Below are positions 61,473-64,000 of a DNA stretch of 64,000 nt, one piece after another. Numbering within the stretch: position 1 is the stretch's first letter; each line of letters starts with the position of its first letter. Source of the DNA: Ciona savignyi (Eukaryota; Chordata; Ascidiacea; Phlebobranchia; Cionidae); the NCBI GenBank assembly GCA_000149265.1, contig CH003204.1, positions 412,966 through 476,965 of the forward strand. Reading direction: 5' to 3'. The notes below the pieces were generated by a model. The model saw only the letters and a program-made list of their open reading frames with translations, did not search any database and was not told where the DNA came from. The translations under genes and the position numbers were made by a program.

Positions 61473-63589
61473 TCACATGTGTTTCTCAAATACTTCGGTA
61501 ACACGAGACTTCCCGAAAAAGGTTTGCAAAACCTTGACAGCCGCAATTTTGGTGGAACTAGCCAGTTTCAATTGGTTTTCCCGCATCCATTTTACGATAG
61601 CTTCCAACTTGAAATCCACGGCAATAATCTGAGCGTGCTCAAATCTGTCTCTCGGGCCAGAAGTGAATAAAGTATTAAGGCGACTAAAGCTGATCCTGTT
61701 CTCTTTGCAAATCTGTGTGCAAGTATAGAAAAATAACAGGATTAAATATATATTATCAGTTCAACATTCTTTATTAAAAAATGGGTACATAAAACTATTA
61801 AATAATGACCAGACGCACCATGAACATAGATTATAGGAAATCTAAATATACAGCTATTTTGTCGTCGTTACTTTCGTAATTAGGATAGGATAGAACAGGA
61901 TACCGGTACTTATGTTTATCCACACCGAGGGGTTACCAGAGCTATTGCAGTGTGTTGTGTATGATACACACGTTCCTTCAATTTGGTAGAACCCATTAAG
62001 CCGCTGGGTTCAGGTAATGTCCTTAAGTGCCTTGCCCAACAACAAAGCCGACTAATTAGCGACCAGTTTCGAATCTGCAACCTTTTAGTTGAAAGTCTTC
62101 GCACTAAACCACTAGACTAACCAGTCGGAATAATTCTGGGTTTATTTAGGATAAGGAGCCAAGACTAGTTTGGTTTTATCGGTGTGTCCTTATTTTTAGG
62201 TTAAAAAAGTTTTTTTTTATTTAAGTTAGAGTTTACTGCCTTTCATATATGCATATATTGGTACTTGAGAGTCACAATAAATTAAACTAAATTGTACGCA
62301 AAGTCAAAAAAATGGTTGTTTCCTTTGAACACCTATTTGAGCATCATCTGTATTTATTTAAATAAAATACATTGGTAGAGAGAATTAAATATATTTCTGG
62401 GGATCACTTACCCTCTTGTCCGCCAGGTCTACAAATCCACACATCCCCCACTCATGGTTGTCAAATTTTAAGTAGATCGTGTTCAAGCAGATCGCCTTTT
62501 TATCTTCATCGTTCAAAGCAAGTCCTAATTCCTAATTAAAGAATAAATCCAAATTATACAAATAAAACTAACAAAAACTTAACCCATGGCATATTGAATA
62601 TGCAACCTGCCAATGTTAAATAAATTAGTTCGACACTCTAATATGTTATGGCTTATTAATTGGGTGGCCTAGTTGGTATAACTCACTAACACAGACCAGA
62701 TTGTATTAACAGTGAATATGCCTCTGATTTTGTTTAATGTCCAAGCTACCCTGCTTCTAACATACCAAATCACCACACATTTCCAACAGGGGGTAATATA
62801 TTAATAAAATATAAAACACAAACTAACTGTTATTAAAATAAGTTTGTCCAACCGGTTAGTCTGGCTGTTTAGTGCGAAGCCCTTTAACCAAAAGGTTACA
62901 GGTTCTGAACTCGCTAACTAGTCGGTTGTGTCCTTGGGTAAGGCACTTCACGGAAATTGTCTGAACCTCGTAGATTAATGGGTTCTACCAAATTAAAGGA
63001 ACAAGTAAATCATACAAAACACACTGCAATAGCTGTGGTAACCTGACAATTGGCGCGAGGTGATCTGTGGATTGCCCATGTATTAACCCCTACTTTCAAA
63101 TCATGGGGATAAACATGAATATCCTATCCTATCCTAACAAAACTTTATAACAGCAGCAATGTTGCCACCATTTGTTAACACTGATATACCATTTTTTCAT
63201 TGCTAGCTTGTTTTAAGTTAGATTACAACTAACTAGTTACATAATGAATAGAATAGGATATTTATGTTCATCCCTGTAAATAGTAAAATGCAAGAGGCCT
63301 TATCACACTGGTAATCTTCAAAGTGCCTTGCGTCCACTGTCGGGTTATCGCAGCTATCACTGTGTGTTGTATATAATTAATTTGTTTCTTTGAATACAAG
63401 CTACAGTTTGACTGCGGACAAAACAACTTGATGTAAAAAACAACCAACCTCGTTAAGTCCTCTTGCAGCAGTGTTTACTAGAGAAACTACGGCAAGTTTA
63501 CCATCAACATTTCTTTCATCATCTCCAATGTAGTCCATAACGGAACAGCTTTCCACTGCCCCACATGTAAATTGGCCGGGCGTAGCCAT
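61473..63589 (-). CDS. Small predicted protein, possibly Nudix-like
   Basis: Three exons (63449-63589, 62412-62531, 61473-61712), all joined at phase 0 with GT-AG sites, give 166 residues from MATPGQFTCG to EKHM. The junction of exons 1 and 2 creates NTAARGLNEELGL, which resembles the core of a Nudix box (AxRExxEExG), but Gly replaces the Arg-Glu pair's Glu and the leading G(x5)E is not obvious. Further on come WGMCGFVDLADKR and RDRFEHAQIIAVDF, and a charged helical C-terminus. If it is Nudix, it may be inactive or belong to a divergent family. No signal peptide. Exon 1 follows an acceptor-like ttttttaag, so an untranslated or coding exon may lie further upstream. Confidence 0.65.
61884..62138 (-). 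repeat. tRNA-derived SINE, minus, in the last intron of the Nudix-like gene
   Basis: 'aggataggatagaacaggat', 'ctattgcagtgtgttgtgta', 'gtgccttgcccaacaacaaa' and a tRNA-like head ending 'accactagactaaccagtcg'. Sense to the gene. Confidence 0.88.
62845..63136 (+). repeat. tRNA-derived SINE, full length, in intron 1 of the Nudix-like gene
   Basis: Head 'tgtccaaccggttagtctgg', core 'tcggttgtgtccttgggtaa', tail 'atcctatcctatcc'. Antisense to the gene. Confidence 0.92.
63251..63400 (-). repeat. tRNA-derived SINE, minus, 3' half
   Basis: 'aataggatatttatgttcat', 'gtccactgtcgggttatcgc' and 'actgtgtgttgtatataatt'; the head is absent. A 40-bp core scrap follows at about 63715-63755. Confidence 0.75.
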
Positions 63590-63917
63590 TCCTTAAAAAA
63601 GGTAAATTTAAATAGTTATACAAGTTCATTAGGAGCAATATCCTAGTATAAACTTGAACTAAACACACCAAAAAGATAGTGTGTGAAAAAGACATTTTCA
63701 TATTCACTACAATCCAATAATCCAGTAGGTTTAAGCGATGTCCATTAAAGGGGGTATGCAGAAACCTCATTTAAGATCTCTGTTCAGCTAACCATATATT
63801 AACCTTAAGTGAGTTTTCTGCATACCAAATTGGTTTTCCACATACCAAATTTTTTAACCCTGGCTTAAGGCTCTACCTTACGACCTCTTTAAATCGAAAC
63901 TGGTACAATAGAGTAGT

Positions 63918-64000
63918 ATGGGCAAGTCCACAGTGGCTCTAAGGCCAGAATTTAGACCTGTAGAACCTGTAATATTCGGCCAGTATCCTGAAGAAAGCTA
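63918..64000 (+). CDS. Possible start of a plus-strand gene, cut by the window edge
   Basis: An ATG at 63918 opens 27 codons to the end (MGKSTVALRPEFRPVEPVIF...). Its composition is protein-like, but there is no family match, so this is a weak candidate divergent from the Nudix-like gene. Confidence 0.25.
   Translation, partial: MGKSTVALRPEFRPVEPVIFGQYPEES

Overview
The window looks like nuclear DNA of an ascidian tunicate, most likely a Ciona species. It is AT-rich, with small genes split by short GT-AG introns, an animal RPL21 and RPAP2, a nicotinamidase (a family vertebrates lack), and many short tRNA-derived repeats. Species is inferred; no database was searched. A 100-base run of N at 34769-34868 marks an assembly gap.

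Layout. 160-1394 (-): one exon of a long disordered, proline-rich protein that continues off the left edge. 4172-5506 (+): intronless RPAP2. 5833-7613 (+): RPL21 in four exons. 9107-12983 (-): an SLC10 sodium/bile-acid-type transporter in nine exons, its stop codon lying inside a minisatellite. 13727-21348: an imperfect tandem duplication of about 4 kb, broken by a pogo-like transposon, a hAT MITE and SINEs; it copies the last coding exon of the next gene. 21148-25476 (-): nicotinamidase, with a piggyBac-like relic in intron 1. 26478-26595 (-): 5S rRNA. 27750-29906 (+): a secreted PEBP-family protein. 32697-40946 (+): a membrane-anchored or secreted protein with a linker made of micro-exons, a Cys-rich module, a CCP/sushi module and a degenerate vWA domain. 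43020-43092 (-): elongator tRNA-Met with a hAT element inserted just behind it. 47177-58483 (-): two tandem type-B carboxylesterases plus a relic of a third copy; the downstream one has a one-base frameshift. 59563-59839: a head-to-head (foldback) minisatellite. 61473-63589 (-): a small, possibly Nudix-like gene.

A tRNA-derived SINE of about 300 bp occurs in both orientations throughout, in introns of most genes and between genes; a second, shorter tRNA-Ser/Leu-like repeat is also present, once as a tandem array. The genes do not form one pathway. The linked sets are the RPAP2-RPL21 pair, which sit close together in the same orientation, and the esterase cluster, which arose by duplication with later decay and probable gene conversion. 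All exon structures were built by hand from splice signals, reading phase and family knowledge; no transcript data were available.
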